From the NCBI RefSeq assembly GCF_002775205.1, contig NC_036462.1:29205084-29269083 (forward strand): DNA of 64,000 bases, in the 5' to 3' direction. Shown here piece by piece: positions 1 through 30,739 of the stretch (the stretch's first letter is position 1; every line of letters begins with the position of its first letter). The notes under the pieces are model-generated. The model had not been told where the DNA came from and searched no databases. It saw only the letters and a program-made list of their open reading frames with translations. The translations under genes and the position numbers were made by a program. This stretch comes from Xiphophorus maculatus. Lineage: Eukaryota; Chordata; Actinopteri; Cyprinodontiformes; Poeciliidae.

Positions 1-839
1 CAATGTTTTTAATTGATATAATTCCTCCTATTTGTTTAAGTGAAAAATTAGCTCTTTAAAATCCTCAGATTCTGCTTGTCTCATTATTTTAGCTTTAACA
101 TTGCTGTTGTTGTACTACTCATCTAATGCCGAGTCGTTTGAATGATCCAAACAGGACACACTTCCGGGAGCTTGTTTTGATTGTGAAATGTTTTCACACC
201 TCGACTGTTGTTTTGCCACCAGAAACATTTCCTAACTAAACTAAACCTGTAGGTATTTATAAGTGAGGAAATGTGGCTGTCATGTTTTCATCCAGCTTAA
301 CAGACGGGGAGAGGAAGGGGAAACACAGCCTTACTTTCTCTGGCATCTCAATAAATAATTACTTTCCACTGTTGGGGTGGCATGATAGGAAATGTTAAGG
401 TTTTGAAAGAAAAGCGTTCTGCACTTTGGCGTACCTTGATGCCAGTAGCTACATTTCTGTTCATTTGGGCGATTCTCTAAACATTCTTTTATTTTTGAAG
501 AGGTAGCCGGAAGTGGTTAAGTTACTACTGCTGACTTGACATCCTCATTATAAGCGTACTTGGTTTAAAGAGCTGCTGCTGCTGCTCGGTGGCTTGTTCT
601 GCAACAAGAAGAGAGGCTCTCATGGACTCTTCCTGAGCGCACCGAGTGTCCGGCCGGATTTTTGCTTTGCAGAAACTTTTCTTTTTCTTTCTTTCTTTTT
701 TTTTTTATCAGAGGAGTTTGCTTTTCTTTTAGTGGGACTGAATTCACTTTCAGTGGAATCTGCGCTCTTCCTCGGACCTTTGCTCTCCGCTTTGAGGAAT
801 CTGTTTACGGTAGTTTTCTGAACTCCTGCGTGTATTTGC

Positions 840-1107
840 AGTGAGCAGAAGAGGCGAGAGGAGGGAGGGGGTTCACAAAAGGCTATTTTTGTCCCCCACC
901 CCCCTTTTTCCTCGGGTAGATGTAGCAGAGGTGCGGAACACACAGCGGGCGAGGCTGCTGCGCCTTCGTGGCACCGCGGTGGCGCTGGAGCTGCGCGACA
1001 GATTCTGCAATGAGGAGCGTTTTATTTTAAAGCCCGCAGCAAGTGAAGCAGTCAGCTCGGAGGTGGGGGGGAGCCATGGCTTTAGTCCGTCTCGGTTTGT
1101 GAGAAGG
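840..1107 (+). promoter_or_regulatory. prickle2: Possible prickle2 5' UTR exon ending in a splice donor
   Basis: A GC-richer block lies in AT-rich surroundings and ends in a good splice donor, with GTAAGC starting at 1108. Just before the donor is a well-placed ATG (1076) that opens only an 8-codon frame closed by TGA at 1100-1102. If transcribed, this exon would be a leader carrying a short upstream ORF and not coding sequence. The link to prickle2 is inferred only from strand and position. The transcription start cannot be located from the sequence. Confidence 0.25.
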
Positions 1108-1454
1108 GTAAGCTGCAAATTTCCTTTTCACTGGATTTTTATTTTGTTTTTCTCCTTTTTCAAATCATTTAAACGCGCAAGCCCTCACCCATTTCCTCTG
1201 GGATCCAAATGGGTAAAAGCGCGCATGTTGTGATAAAATCGTGTCCTCTGTCTTCTTACCAACTCGTTATTTAAAACGTTGGATGGTGTTTTCATGTTTT
1301 GTTTTGCTTATTGAAACCCATCTCTCTCTCTTTTTAATGATTACTTTTTCTTCTTGTCTAAATCAACACCTGTTTGTAGAATTTCCCTTGACGGGAGGAG
1401 GGGCGAAGTTTTAAAAGTTGTGGCTTTCACTCTGTGGACGTGTTTCCACTGGTG

Positions 1455-1490
1455 CCCCCCCCCCCCCCCCCCTCCACACACACACACACA

Positions 1491-1526
<36 letters not shown>

Positions 1527-1527
1527 A
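1455..1527. repeat. Poly-C followed by (CA)n microsatellite
   Basis: About 18 consecutive C residues (1455-1472) run into a CA dinucleotide tract to 1527 with one TA interruption near 1498. The frames open across it are low-complexity artefacts. Confidence 0.9.
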
Positions 1528-4500
1528 CCCCCTGTGGCGCAGTGGTCCGCTTCATGTGTGCTGTGGGCCGTGTGTTTGCCACGGTGCCATACGGATTGCA
1601 CTATAAAATTCATTTAAAGCTTAATAACTACCCTCTCTTTATTTGTCCTCTGCATTTTGCAGTTGGAAACAACTGGCAATGGCATCGGAGGATGTTATTA
1701 CAGAACCCCACAGCAGCTTATTGAACTGTGAAGACGGTTTACTTATTACATACTGTTTAGCAGTAAAGAGGAGCACTTTATTAGCACTTGAATGGACTGA
1801 CGGGGTAAATGATGAATAACGTGGCGGAGCATTTTCAGCTGGAGCTGCAGTCACTGATCTGAGAAAGTAACCAAATTGACAGGAGCCTAATTAATAGCTT
1901 TACACATTAGCTTCCAATAGTTTGGAAGAAGTCAAAGTTCTTATTTATGTTAAATATTCTCATTTTACATATAGTGAACCTAAAAAGTATGTTTTTTTTG
2001 TTTTTTTTTTTACTATATTTTGTGGCCTTTACTTAATTTCCCACAGGCTGGAGGATAAAAAGTAAAGCTCTAAGCTGTAGTGTCATGTGCCAGTGACGCA
2101 ACAAGCATCTCGGAGGGGCTGCTGGTGGTGCCAACTCGAGATGAGGTGGATAAAATACCCCGGTCAGAGACTGATAGCTGTGTTTTTGTTCTCTGGTATG
2201 GGTCACAATCCTAAAAATGCTAATGCAATTGAGAAAAGGAGAAGCACAAAGCAGAATTCTCCCAGAGCTTAGACCAGTTGTAGCTGATTCTAACTTTTCC
2301 TAAAGAGCAAAAGCAGCTGTAATAGAAGTCGGTGTAAAATAAGAATGTACTTACTATTTTAGAACCAAAACATGCTTGTTGAGGTACCATTTTTAGCTGC
2401 CTTTAGTCCAATTAATGATTGTCACACATAGCAATGCAAACACTACTATAGCAGCAGTTTCTAATTCTACTTTTGAGATTTTCAAAACGCCACGTACAAA
2501 TCCCAAACATTCCTGACAGATAAAGGTCGAAAGCTCGAGAGGATAAAATGGAGTAACTTTGCCGTAATACATTTAGCCTTCCTGTTATCTGCTGAGAGTC
2601 TCACCCTCTGTGGCTGTCTCTCAGCCTCAGTGCACCACAGTCATGTAGAGAACGGTTTCAAATACCTTACGCTCAGTTACAACTGGAAGTACTTAATCAC
2701 TAAAAGGTATGGTATGAAACTGAAAAAGATGGAAAATTATTCCGTTTCCAGCTGATTTCTCAGTACATCACAATTTTTTTTTTTTTTAACAATTCTGTAC
2801 ACTTCCTATTTTACAGCAGTGTTTCAGACCAAGCATAAAAGAAGATTACGGTCCTTAGCTTATTTGTACAAGGAGTCATCAATGCTTCCAAAGTAACATT
2901 TCTATTTAATTTGTGCTTAAGTTGGGTTCATAGCTCGTGACCCAGACACTGTCTGACCAGAAGGCAGAACCTCGGCTATCTGTAATCTAAAACTGGTTTT
3001 GACAGGTGGAAGCAGGTCTAATCTCTGGCTTCAGCAACACATTGCATCAGGCTGTCGCTAATTGGATTCCACAAGGGAAAAAAGGAAAAAAGAAAAAAAA
3101 AAAGTCGTCCAGGCGAACTCTTGTCAGGAACGCCTCAGTTTTAGCATCGATTAGCTCCTGATAATTCTATCGTGAACAATTATCGTTTTGAAGCATCGTC
3201 CGTCTCGAAGCCTCATGCATTTGTACACACAGTTCTGATCAGAAAGGTTGAGAGTTGCTTAACAAAAGGCGAGTTGCCTCCATTCACTTCTTCCAAAGAT
3301 AACAAACGAAGTGTAATAGATTAAATGACGGAAAAAGAGATCAACACGGGACTCGGCCGCCTCCTGCATCCAGCTGTTCTGTTCCTCTGTTTCCTGAGGA
3401 GCGGCCTCATTAGGATCGGATTTTTAGTCCGGTCCTCAACAGTGATGCCATGGAAATCTTTCAGCGGTTTGAGGAGACGCTCATAACTGAATGAATGTTT
3501 TTGCTTCAAATCGTCCGAAGCAATACTTGGTGATACATTAAATGAGGGCAACGCAATATGTCAAATGGGACTTTTTTGTCTTTTTTTGCAATGTTAATGT
3601 GTGCCATGAATCACATGGGAGGCCGTGTTTGGAAGGATTTTGTATTTTAAGTGTCTTTTGTACAAACTCTGCACGCAGACGACGCTTCTAACCCTGTTGG
3701 ATTGAATCTCACAGGCCTTGATTCCCAAATTTGATGCATATTTTTTTGTGGCTGAGATGCTAAAGCTCCCATATAATGGTGGGAGCGTTGCGATAAAACA
3801 AAAGAAAGGAGGGGGGGAAAAGTCCGATAAGGTCGATTTGCTGTAATCAGCCTTGTTGTTGCGTCCGTTAGGGTTGCTTTGAATAGGAAATCAAGTTTAT
3901 TTTTGCTATCAACCTAGAAGAAATGTAGTGCCGTTTTTCACCCTGGTAATTGTCAGTGCGTGGCAACGGGTCGCGCAGCCCTGCAGTTTGTGAAACCGCA
4001 TCTTTAATTCGTTTCACTAACAACAGTAACTGGCCTAGTTCCAATATTAGCATTACTTATGAGCATAGCCAGTGTTTTGGTCTAAACATCCATTATATGG
4101 ATGAACCTTTGTATTATTTTTATATTTGTGTGTTGGAGGATAACATATTGCAACTTTACTTTATGACAACCAATTTGGCGTAATGACACACCGGGCAGCA
4201 AAGACTTAAAATGACTTTGGTGCATTTGACTGACGCAGAGAGTCGTCTATCAGACCCTAGCTGCAAATTAAAATGACCCAGAATCTGGGTAAAAGGGCCA
4301 GGGTTGTAGAGCTGGGTGAGGATAATTAACTGGAAACTGTGAATCATTGTCCACTGACATCATGGTCACAGCGACTGCCATCTGAAAAGCATACCCCCCC
4401 CAAGTACTTAAGTAAACCTCGCACTCGGCCCGACCAATGATATGCCAGCATTTACAACTCCCCCCAGGCTTGAGAATGGGCAGGCAACGTTGAGAAGTGG

Positions 4501-7500
4501 AAGCGGGGCACCCCCCCCCCCTTACTTCCTTCTCTGTACCTCGGACTCATTTACGAGGCATTTGCGATGTACTTGACTCGTGTTTCCAGAGTCACTAAAT
4601 CTGATCTAATTGAAATCATGCAGCTTGCTCGGTGGAGCTCGGGGATTGTGTTTCAGCGGAGGGGAAATCCCCAGCAGGTCCGTAAAGGCGTGATGTCATT
4701 CGTGTGGGAATGAAGGAGAAACGGGCCTTGTAGGTGTGAAGCATCTACATCTGAAGATGTTTGCTAGGTGAATCTCGGGGGGGATCATCACATCTGGAAA
4801 GAGAACGGGTTCCCTGTCAACAATCACCAGATCCTCCGCTTTGAATTCCAGATACACTGTAAGAGGTGAAGTGTAGGACAGGGTCGTGAAATGCTTCCTT
4901 TCGCCTCAGCTCGGGTCATCCTTCTCAAGAAAACTTGGTCTCGGCCCAAGGGAGGCGTAACTTTTGAGTTGCTGAAAGCATGTCTAAAGGATGGGACAGA
5001 TACTCATGTGTTTTCCATCTCATCATGTGCTGCTACTATGGATTAGTGATGCATGTAGCTCATGAGGAGAGACAGTGCAACACCTCTGATTTACCAAAAT
5101 GAAGCAAACTGGGATTATGCCAAAACAGTGAGGGGAAAAAGAAAGAAAGAAAGATTTCAGTTTTATTTTCACAAATGTGATATAAAAGTTTCACTAACTG
5201 GGGGGGGAACAATTGAAATCATGTGCCCATTTATTTACACGCGTAAAATAATGGCATCATACTGTAAGTCTCAAACTATGTCTTTAGAATCTATTGTTCA
5301 GTGTACAAATATCCAACCATTTTTTATCAGTCTAAATGATGATCGAATGCGGTCAATGCGTGTTTTGTCTATACATCCTGAACAGAATCCAATGACCATG
5401 CTGGCTGTACATAGGATAATGCAGCATTGTCCTTCTCTTATTCATTCCTGCGCACTGCCACACAGCTGACTGCAAGAAGACTAGTATTATTTTTCTCGTG
5501 TTTCCAATACATTTAGGTGAAGTATTCTTTCCAAAAACGTGGTGCTGTGTCTTTTATTTGTGACAAGTCAGCTTTCTTTCAGCACACACCACCACTAGTG
5601 GTAAGCCAGTCGAGCTGCTGTATAAAGGACTTAGAGGCGGTGGAGGCCTTATTCAGTGATTTTGTCATTAAGTGTTTTCTTGTAGCCTGGTGTTTAACCA
5701 TTTTTGGTCAGCTTTGGAGGCCAAATCACTCAAGTTGATCAAGTTGAAAGCAAACCCATTTATATCCAGTATACCAGTGACTTCACTAGACAAAGTCACA
5801 CGCTGATGCAACAACTGGAAAACACTTTGCAAGACAGCCCCCGTTTTGAAACACGCATAGCTCAGTTATCATTCGTACAGCGTAAAGTGTCCCGACTAAC
5901 CAATCAGTTTTAAACAGCTCACAATGTTTAAGGTTCTGTTCTGTAATTGGACCTTAACCCCAGTTATGATGCCTTGCTGTATGGGTTCAAATTTGCTTCG
6001 CCCTCCTCCCCAGTAGGTCTGATTGACTTTATCTTTTCTATCACTGCTTCTTTATCAATATTCATTGCAGCAACAACGTCTGGGTACTTGGGATTGATTG
6101 TTAATATGCATGCATTCTGTTTGCGAAGTCTTTAGCTTGCCCTTCCACAATGAAAGCAGAAGATGCAGAGGTCTGCCTTTCTGCACACACAGAGAGAGAG
6201 AGAGCTGACGAAGCTACTTGGGCTTCGGGCATATGAAGAAGAATCTTAAGAGTTGATGAAGGTCGCGTCCCACTTAGCATTCATTTTAAGTTTTTGTCTG
6301 TGTGGTTGAATCGCTAATGACCAGTCGAGGCACGTTGGTCTGGTATTTATCACCCTTGCCAAATGCAAGCAATATCCGGGCATAACTAGGGTCCTGTTGT
6401 ACAGATCTGTCATTATTTCAAACCAAACCGGAGCGCTTTAATTAAAGTCGGACAAGAGGGGAGTTTTAATCTAAGGAAAATCTGAGAATTTACAAATGTG
6501 ACAATAGCAATTTAAATATATGCCTTTCCTCTTGTTTTCTGGGTATGTAGCAATTAAAGCCTAAGAACTACACAATGCTATAGAAATAGAAAGCCAAAGT
6601 AGTATAAAATAGTCTTTATTAGTACCAAAAGGTGTTGTTGCAACCTCATGATACGAATCAACAGCATCCGTGTTCACTACAGGAGTTAGCTCGGGGAATT
6701 AGCCATTTTGCTGTTTGCCTTGCATGCATGCATGCACGCATCCTGCAACAGATCCACACTCACTTGGGGCATCAATGTGTCAAACTGTGTCCTGGGTGTC
6801 CTTAAGCTCCTCCGTGGCGCTGACTGTCAGACACGAAATCCATCTGGGAAGGTAATGAGATTCTGTCTCCTTGGTTTAGCCGCCTGAGGGGGTTATGGGT
6901 AAGTGTGGTGCGACCTTTTGGTCACCCGGTTTTTCCATTTTCCGGGTCTGTCAAGGACGCTCAAATCCGTATGCATACACCGTCTCCTCGGTTTGCTTCA
7001 GAATACGTATTGGGTGGATTAAAAGGGGAAAAATATAGGTTGACTCCACCCAAATCAGGTACTTAACCTGATTGTATTTTTTTATGGCAACTTCACATCC
7101 CTACTCTATTCTAACAAGAAGTTCTCAGTAAGTTTGAAATAAATTTGCAGAAAATAAGGCCTTTTATTGCGCATGTGTTCCGGTAAGACATTTGGAAGTG
7201 TTTCATGCCAATGTTGTTCAGGCTGCTGTGTAAATTTTGTTACTTGCAAAGCTCTGTTTTCTATCACTGCCACTGGTTGCATTGTGTCCAACTACTTTCT
7301 ACTTCGCTCGAGTCTTTCTTCATGTTCGGTTACACCCACTGTTTGTGGTACCACAGTTAAAATCCTTGTTAAAGCTATTCGAGCAACTCAAACCAAGTTG
7401 TGGGATCATCCCTTTTTTACTCTTGAGATACTCTTCTTATTACTGAAACGTTTTTCCCAGATATACACGGGAGTTTCCTGACCGTTGCTTCCCTCCTTTG

Positions 7501-7567
7501 TCTGTCCAATGGCAGGAAGATCTGTGTGCACTGCAAGTGTCGGCGTGAAGAGCATGCAGTGACAGCC

Positions 7568-24601
<17,034 letters not shown>

Positions 24602-25164
24602 CATCCGGACCTTTTCTACGGGACACCTGTTTTTGTTTAGCTTGAGTACACTAACATCCTCTATTAGGAACAAAGAAAGTTGTGTTTTTGAGTGCGAGTT
24701 ATCAAATAGTTGAAAATCGGCAATGAATCGAAGCTGGCAAATCATGAAACGGCAGTAATGTTTGCATGGTTAATAATTTTAGTATTTCATATTTCCATGT
24801 GCAGTTTTATACGTGTTTATCAAAAGCTGATGTGCAATTTCTCTTAAACCTTGTTTTCTTTCTTTACCACAAAGAGGAACATAATATAGTCCGTTTGGTA
24901 CAGTTTTATGTTTTCAGTCAGTGTGACCTAGATATCGGATGGACCTTATGTTCTGCTACAGTTCATAACCTGTACATAGATAAATGGAGTATTAATTTCA
25001 CCTAAATTAAAAAAAAAAAGTCACTGTAAATATGATTGTAAATGTGGGCCCATATTTTTATATTTTGTAAAGATGGAATGAGGTAAATATCTATAATGTA
25101 TCACCAGAACGTAACAAAAACAACTCATGCATGTGCTGTCTGGCTGACTTGGTGCTGCATTTGG

Positions 25165-25170
25165 AATAAA
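25165..25170 (+). terminator. prickle2: Candidate prickle2 polyadenylation signal
   Basis: AATAAA 564 nt after the stop codon. Further AATAAA copies at 25400 and 26007 could serve longer transcripts. Which is used cannot be told from sequence alone. Confidence 0.5.
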
Positions 25171-28100
25171 GGAGTATTTCAGAACAACACGTTGGTGATG
25201 GAGTGTGCAAAATAACTCCACTCTCAATTCGTTGAACGCCTAACATGACTGACCTTGTGGCGCGGGGGCTGATTGGAGTCATCCTCCACTGGATCGTTAG
25301 CTGGTGATGGGTGTAGTCACAGTCCGACACACTCTGTCCATTGTCCTGCTAAGAAATGGGAGATTATTGCATCAGCCTCAGTGAGACAAAAAAATGTTAA
25401 ATAAAGGTCGCAGTTATTAAAACCAGGTGATTTTTTTTTTTTCCTTTTGTGTTTTTGGGGCAGTCAGACGTTCCTTGCCCCTGTATTGGTTTATTGGTTT
25501 GTTTTGTTCCGTGACATGCTAATGTAATATTCATATCCGTCTGCGCTCTATTTTTAGACCCGGGCTTTGAAAGGCCGGTCTTCCTAGGCCGACGCCTTGC
25601 AACATTTAGATGCGTGTCTGTTTGGAGACATTTCAATCAAATAATACTGTTGGCACATTCTTTAGAACTTGACTTCATCCATCACACACTCCGGTGTGAT
25701 GGATCAGGGAGACACCTGGAAGTTGAATTATTTTGCGCCCCGTACCAGATTGGGATTTTAGCTAACACAAAGTCGTAATCTCAAAATTAGCTAAAACCAG
25801 TGACATGCATATGTAATAAAATTACATGGTGCATTTTACCAGTATTAAGTTCCTCATGAATGATGTTCAGATTGCTGCATTACATGTTTTTTTTTGTTTT
25901 TTTGGGTGCAGGGGTTTGGACATATTTTGTCCCAAGAGAAGTTTTCCCAGGGCAGGCCTACTGTACGGTTTTTAATTGTATATTTGACTCTACATGTACA
26001 GTCTTCAATAAACTCTTGTTTGGTTTCTGCTGAAGACCTTTTCATGCAATGCCTGTGCTAATGCTAATGTTTCCCCGTTTTCATGCGACTTGTTGATGAC
26101 GAATTTGTGTGGGACATTTTCACTGCAGACAACATGAATACAAAACGTTTTGCTTTATAAACGTCATAAAAGACTAATGTCTAGCTACCCTAGATGCACA
26201 CCGTCTTTGTGAAGATTGAAAAACTTAACATTTTTAGGGAAAACCCAGATTTATTGGATTGACAAGCTAATGTTCATGGTCTGTAGTTCCATTCTGCAAC
26301 CTTTAAACACACGAGCATTTTTTAAAAAATGGCTGAACTGATTGAAAGTGTAAAGCTTACTGGATACATCTGGCAGAAAGTCTGATTGTAGACAAACAGG
26401 TATTGAGAATTGACTTTAGTAGGGGACACTCCTGGTCACAGCTTAAATGTTAATGTTATCTCTCTCTTCCATAACCTTTCCAGCGTGTCTTCATAAAGTC
26501 TAATCTACGTTTCTTACAGACTTCAACCTTTTCCTGTTCAAGGTTCTATCTCAGTAACAGTATAATGAATCATTCTTTCAATACGTCAAGCAAATTACCT
26601 TGAAGACCGAAAGCAATGCTGTGAAAGAGGCAGGAGTTAATGAAATTGTTGAATAGCATTTTCTGTGATTGGTTTATTGTTCATGAATTGGAACTTTTGG
26701 AAACAGAAATCAAAATTGGAAACATATACAAACGGAACACAAGTCCCAAAAATGACAAATCATTTTATGTGAGGGCTACTTTATCAGCCTTTTCAACGTT
26801 TCCCATTATTGACCTGGGTGGTTATTCACACAGCAGCCGATAACTATTTACACAGAAAAAAAGAGGTAGGAGGTGGTGCGCCACTGATGACCTTCCTGTG
26901 CAAAACGCACACGGTGAACAGAACATGCAAATCATTTCCAGACAGTAATTACCTACTAGAAAGGCAGAGTAAATACTCCAAAAGTATTATTCACTCCAAC
27001 CGCGAATATTTTTTCAATTTTACACCAATTTACTTTTATGTCAAACAATTGCTCCGACTGGAACACTTTACACGTTATGTTCCCGGTGCGTGTTTCACAC
27101 GGGAATATTATGACCACCCAATGCAAAAGGTGACAAAGATTTTAAAGGTTCATAAATGTGTTCACACAAACTCCTGTGATGTTTTGGAGACGGGAATTCT
27201 TTTAAGATGAACGAAACCGGTTTTGGTGTTGCCTCCCTCCCCCGTCGTTAATTTCATCCTCCTGGTTGGAGTTGAAGCTTTTTTAGAGTTCAGAATCAGA
27301 ACTGATTCTGCTGAAGTCACAAATATGTTTCCTTTGTGCTGGGCTACAAAATGATATTTTACATGGGGTTCTGAAACTGAAACTCCAAGGTGTTGCTCTG
27401 TGCTGGAAGGGGGGGAGAGGGAATCAACATCTTCATTCATTTATTTTCTAAAGCTGCCGTGTCCCATTCAGGTTACCAGTGGGGTTGGAACTGATCCCAG
27501 GCACCCCGATGGCCGAATTGCCAGTCCTCCTGTGTCTGAGGGTTAACCATTGGCATAAATTAGCTGACAGGTTGTATTGCAAAGTGTTAAGCAGTGTCAT
27601 ACTGTAAATCGGATTGCTTCTGATGTCCATGTGGTGAAGGGATTACTCTTGCTGGCTCCCATAATCCACACGGACCCACCTACTGTATTTGCAGGTGTAT
27701 GAATGCCGTCCTGCTGATTTAAAGTCACAGACCCATTCACGCCGTTGGGGAATAATTGGGCACATAAGAGGGTTTACCGTACCTCAAGTGGGTTTCAGTT
27801 TTCAAGTCTACTCAGAAACACTTGGGTAACTCCTAGATGTGGGGGGGAAACAAGCAAGACCCAAAATATTTAGAAGTTTCAAACATGTGAACCCCATTAT
27901 TATGTTGGGCTGCTGAAAGCCTGGCCTATAAATCCAGACGATTCCCAGTTTATAATCAGTCCTTAAAACTGGGAGTGCAGAGAGGACAAGGTTGTCTTTT
28001 AAACACTTACTTCCTTTTACATCATCATCACTAACCCTCATTAGTTTCTTTATTAGTGCCTCACCAAAGTGTGTGTTTGTGTGGAGTGTCTCCATGTGTT

Positions 28101-28659
28101 TAATTAAAAGCAAATGGAGGCGGCACAGATTGCTGCCATATGTTTCTCAGACCGTGCCACATCCAAGGCGGGCGGATAATCCGAGAGGTGCATCAAGGAT
28201 GCTTTCAGTTGCCATGGTCAGGACAGACGAGGACGTGCGGCCATAATGGCGCCGGTTTTGTCTCTGCAGGATGTCGGGTCACGCTTTCAGAATTACAGGC
28301 AGGAAGAGGAAGGTTTGTTGATCTCTGAGACTGAACCAGTCAGACAATGTGAAGGCTAAACACTTGTGTTTGCTTCTAATATTATGTTTAAGTCTACACA
28401 TGCGCCAGCCACGGAGAGAAATTTTGTTTTCTGACCTTATTAATGTTTCCGGTTACATCATAAACACGTTAACAACTGGTGGGAAATCTTCACGCATTCC
28501 TTATGTTACAGAGGAAAGTAATGAATCCCATTTTCACTTCCTTTCCCAACACTTTCAGAATAAGAGTTTCTCGTTTTACGTCACTTTGGGTCACCACAAA
28601 TATTTTCAGTTGTTTAAGCTTTGTCCGAATTTAGAGGTTTATTTTTAACTTTCTGAATG

Positions 28660-29060
28660 TTTGGGAGAATTGCATTTACCACTGTATGGGTCAGCCATCT
28701 TGGATTTCCTTCCAAAAGCTTCCCATCTTCCATCAAACAAGGGTTTGCTGGAATTTCAGCCCATTCCTCCCGACAGTACAGCTGTAACAGTCTGGATTGT
28801 GGGCCAGCTGACTCTTACACACCTTTTCTGCTCTGCCAACCAAGTCTATGGTACTGAGATTAGAGCTTTGTGACGGGCAACTCAGGACCTTGACTCGGTT
28901 GTTCTCAAGCCACTTTCAAACCGATTTGGTTGCATTAGTAGGATTGCCTAGTCGAAGGATCCACTTTTGCACAAGCTTTGCCATTTTGGCTGTTGTATTG
29001 GGATGTTGCTTCAACATGGCTACATCGAGTAAAATGCTGCAAAAATAACTTCACAACATT
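28660..29060 (-). mobile_element. Tc1-like transposon remnant (minus orientation)
   Basis: The plus-strand text, from about 28750 (ATTTCAGCCCATTCCTCC) through about 29020, follows the reverse complement of the middle part of a teleost Tc1-like transposase gene, with many substitutions and stops. It is recognised by resemblance, without alignment. No terminal repeats were identified, so limits are approximate. Confidence 0.55.
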
Positions 29061-30739
29061 TCCATTTTACTTTAATTAGACTACTGGGTGTTTCTCCAAA
29101 AATGAAAGTCTTTTTCTCTAAGGGTATTTGCAAGTTTTTTGTTTTTTTTACCCCGCTTTTGAAACAATGAGTTCATCCTCTCTGAGTGGCCCTTCAGCCT
29201 ATGTTGGAGCTGGACTCGACAGTAATCTTCTCACGCGTTTGAAAGGCGTTTCCTGTTTGGTCAGTAGATCCCAGCCACGGAAGTCCTACCTGAGATTAAA
29301 TCATGGAAATTCAATGCTAATCATCACAATCTGGCTCCAGTTGTCAGAATCTCAAAAAAATCACTCTGTTGGTAAATGTTTCTGCATAAAACTCATCAGC
29401 TTAAAATCCAGAAATTTCACTTGCTAAAGCGAACACACGAGAGCGAAGATCATCACCTTGAGTTGGTTCTCGAGAAACGGCTGCAATTTAGCAAACAAAA
29501 ATACCTGGATTTAGGTTTATTTTTTTATAACAGATGAATGCCAAATTGTCACAAATGCACACATAAGCAACTTGTCTCTCGACAGCAGCAGCGACTCGCT
29601 GACTGGCCTCGCTGAACGAGGAAGGCATGTGACCAGACGGAATGAGGCCTCACTCTGCACTGTCTCCACCCACAGGACCATCATGTGTGTTCAATTACTG
29701 TGGCAAGAATGCACAAACATCAAGCAAGAAATCACTTTTTACAAGGGCACATGTTGCAGTTTTTTTTTTATGTCTGCAACTTCAGAGAGATATTTACCCT
29801 CTCTGACCTCCCTTCTTCTATGGTGGCAGTAATCCCCCATATTCTGACACCGTATCTTACCATGTCAGGTATAATCGCTCTGTGAGTCTGTGTAAAAAAA
29901 ACGGGTCAGGAGGGCAGAGTCGGATCATCCTCTGCTCACAGACACCGCTCTGTTTCAACTCGGCTGTCCTCTGTGGGATGGGCTCGCTGCTCTCCTGAGG
30001 TAGACACATTAATGTCCTGTGACAGCAACCCTGCTGTCCATCTGTCTCTCTTCTCTTACTTTTTTTTTTCCTTCTTACCAAGTCGCTCTAAACTTCCCCA
30101 AGCAGATGCTGAAAAGGACATGGATTTTCAAATCGCACAAATATCAGTTATGACATGTAGAGGCCTTAATTAATTGGCTGCCTTCCTCCACAAAGGGACT
30201 CCGATTCGACATGTACAGTGTGTTAGAAACAGTTGCCCATTCGCCACGTTCACTCAATCTGACAGGTGGCTTGGAGGAAACGTTGCCAAAGGGGCGCTTC
30301 GCCACGAAGGAGCACTGCATGCTGGGGCAGCTTAGAGCCGCGCTGCCAGAAGGATCCATCTGGTTCAAGATGTCAGCCCCCACCGCTTCTCCTAACTCCT
30401 TTGAGTTTATGGGAGTTAGCTCTGGTCTCGGGGGTGGCTCCATCTGTGTGGCACCTGTAGGCAATCACAACAGCTAATGAAGCTTAATGCAATTCAGCAT
30501 TTGGTGGAGAGATTCCATGAAGCACGTTAATTAGGCTTAAGTTGTGCCTTTCTTTTTTCTTTTTTTTTGGCTGGTTTTCCCCTGCTTCGCGCTCTCTGTA
30601 GCGGATGATGATGGATGAACTGTTTAGTCCTCCAGCTAATCATCATTATGTCAGAGACACTGTGGGGCAACGTTTCTGAGAGTTTGACTTGGGTAGATGC
30701 CGTCAAGAGACTCACACTGTCTAGCAAAATGAGAGATAT

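Larger units (their letters stand above)
1..7515 (+). other. Region upstream of the first recognised prickle2 coding exon
   Basis: No protein-coding exon could be supported here. The sequence is AT-rich with short poly-A/T runs. It contains a C-run plus CA microsatellite (1455-1527), short CT/GA tracts and a GC-richer block at about 550-1110 that may be a promoter and 5' UTR exon (listed separately). Open frames such as the 135-codon one at 5062-5469 show no recognisable domain or codon bias. By position this is most likely prickle2 promoter plus first intron. Confidence 0.5.

Noticed and set aside
5062..5469. 135-codon plus-strand open frame upstream of prickle2
   Set aside because: No recognisable domain, biased AT-rich codons, no conserved splice context; likely chance.
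26809..27210. 133-codon plus-strand frame in the intergenic region
   Set aside because: No similarity I recognise, AT-rich, isolated from any splice context.
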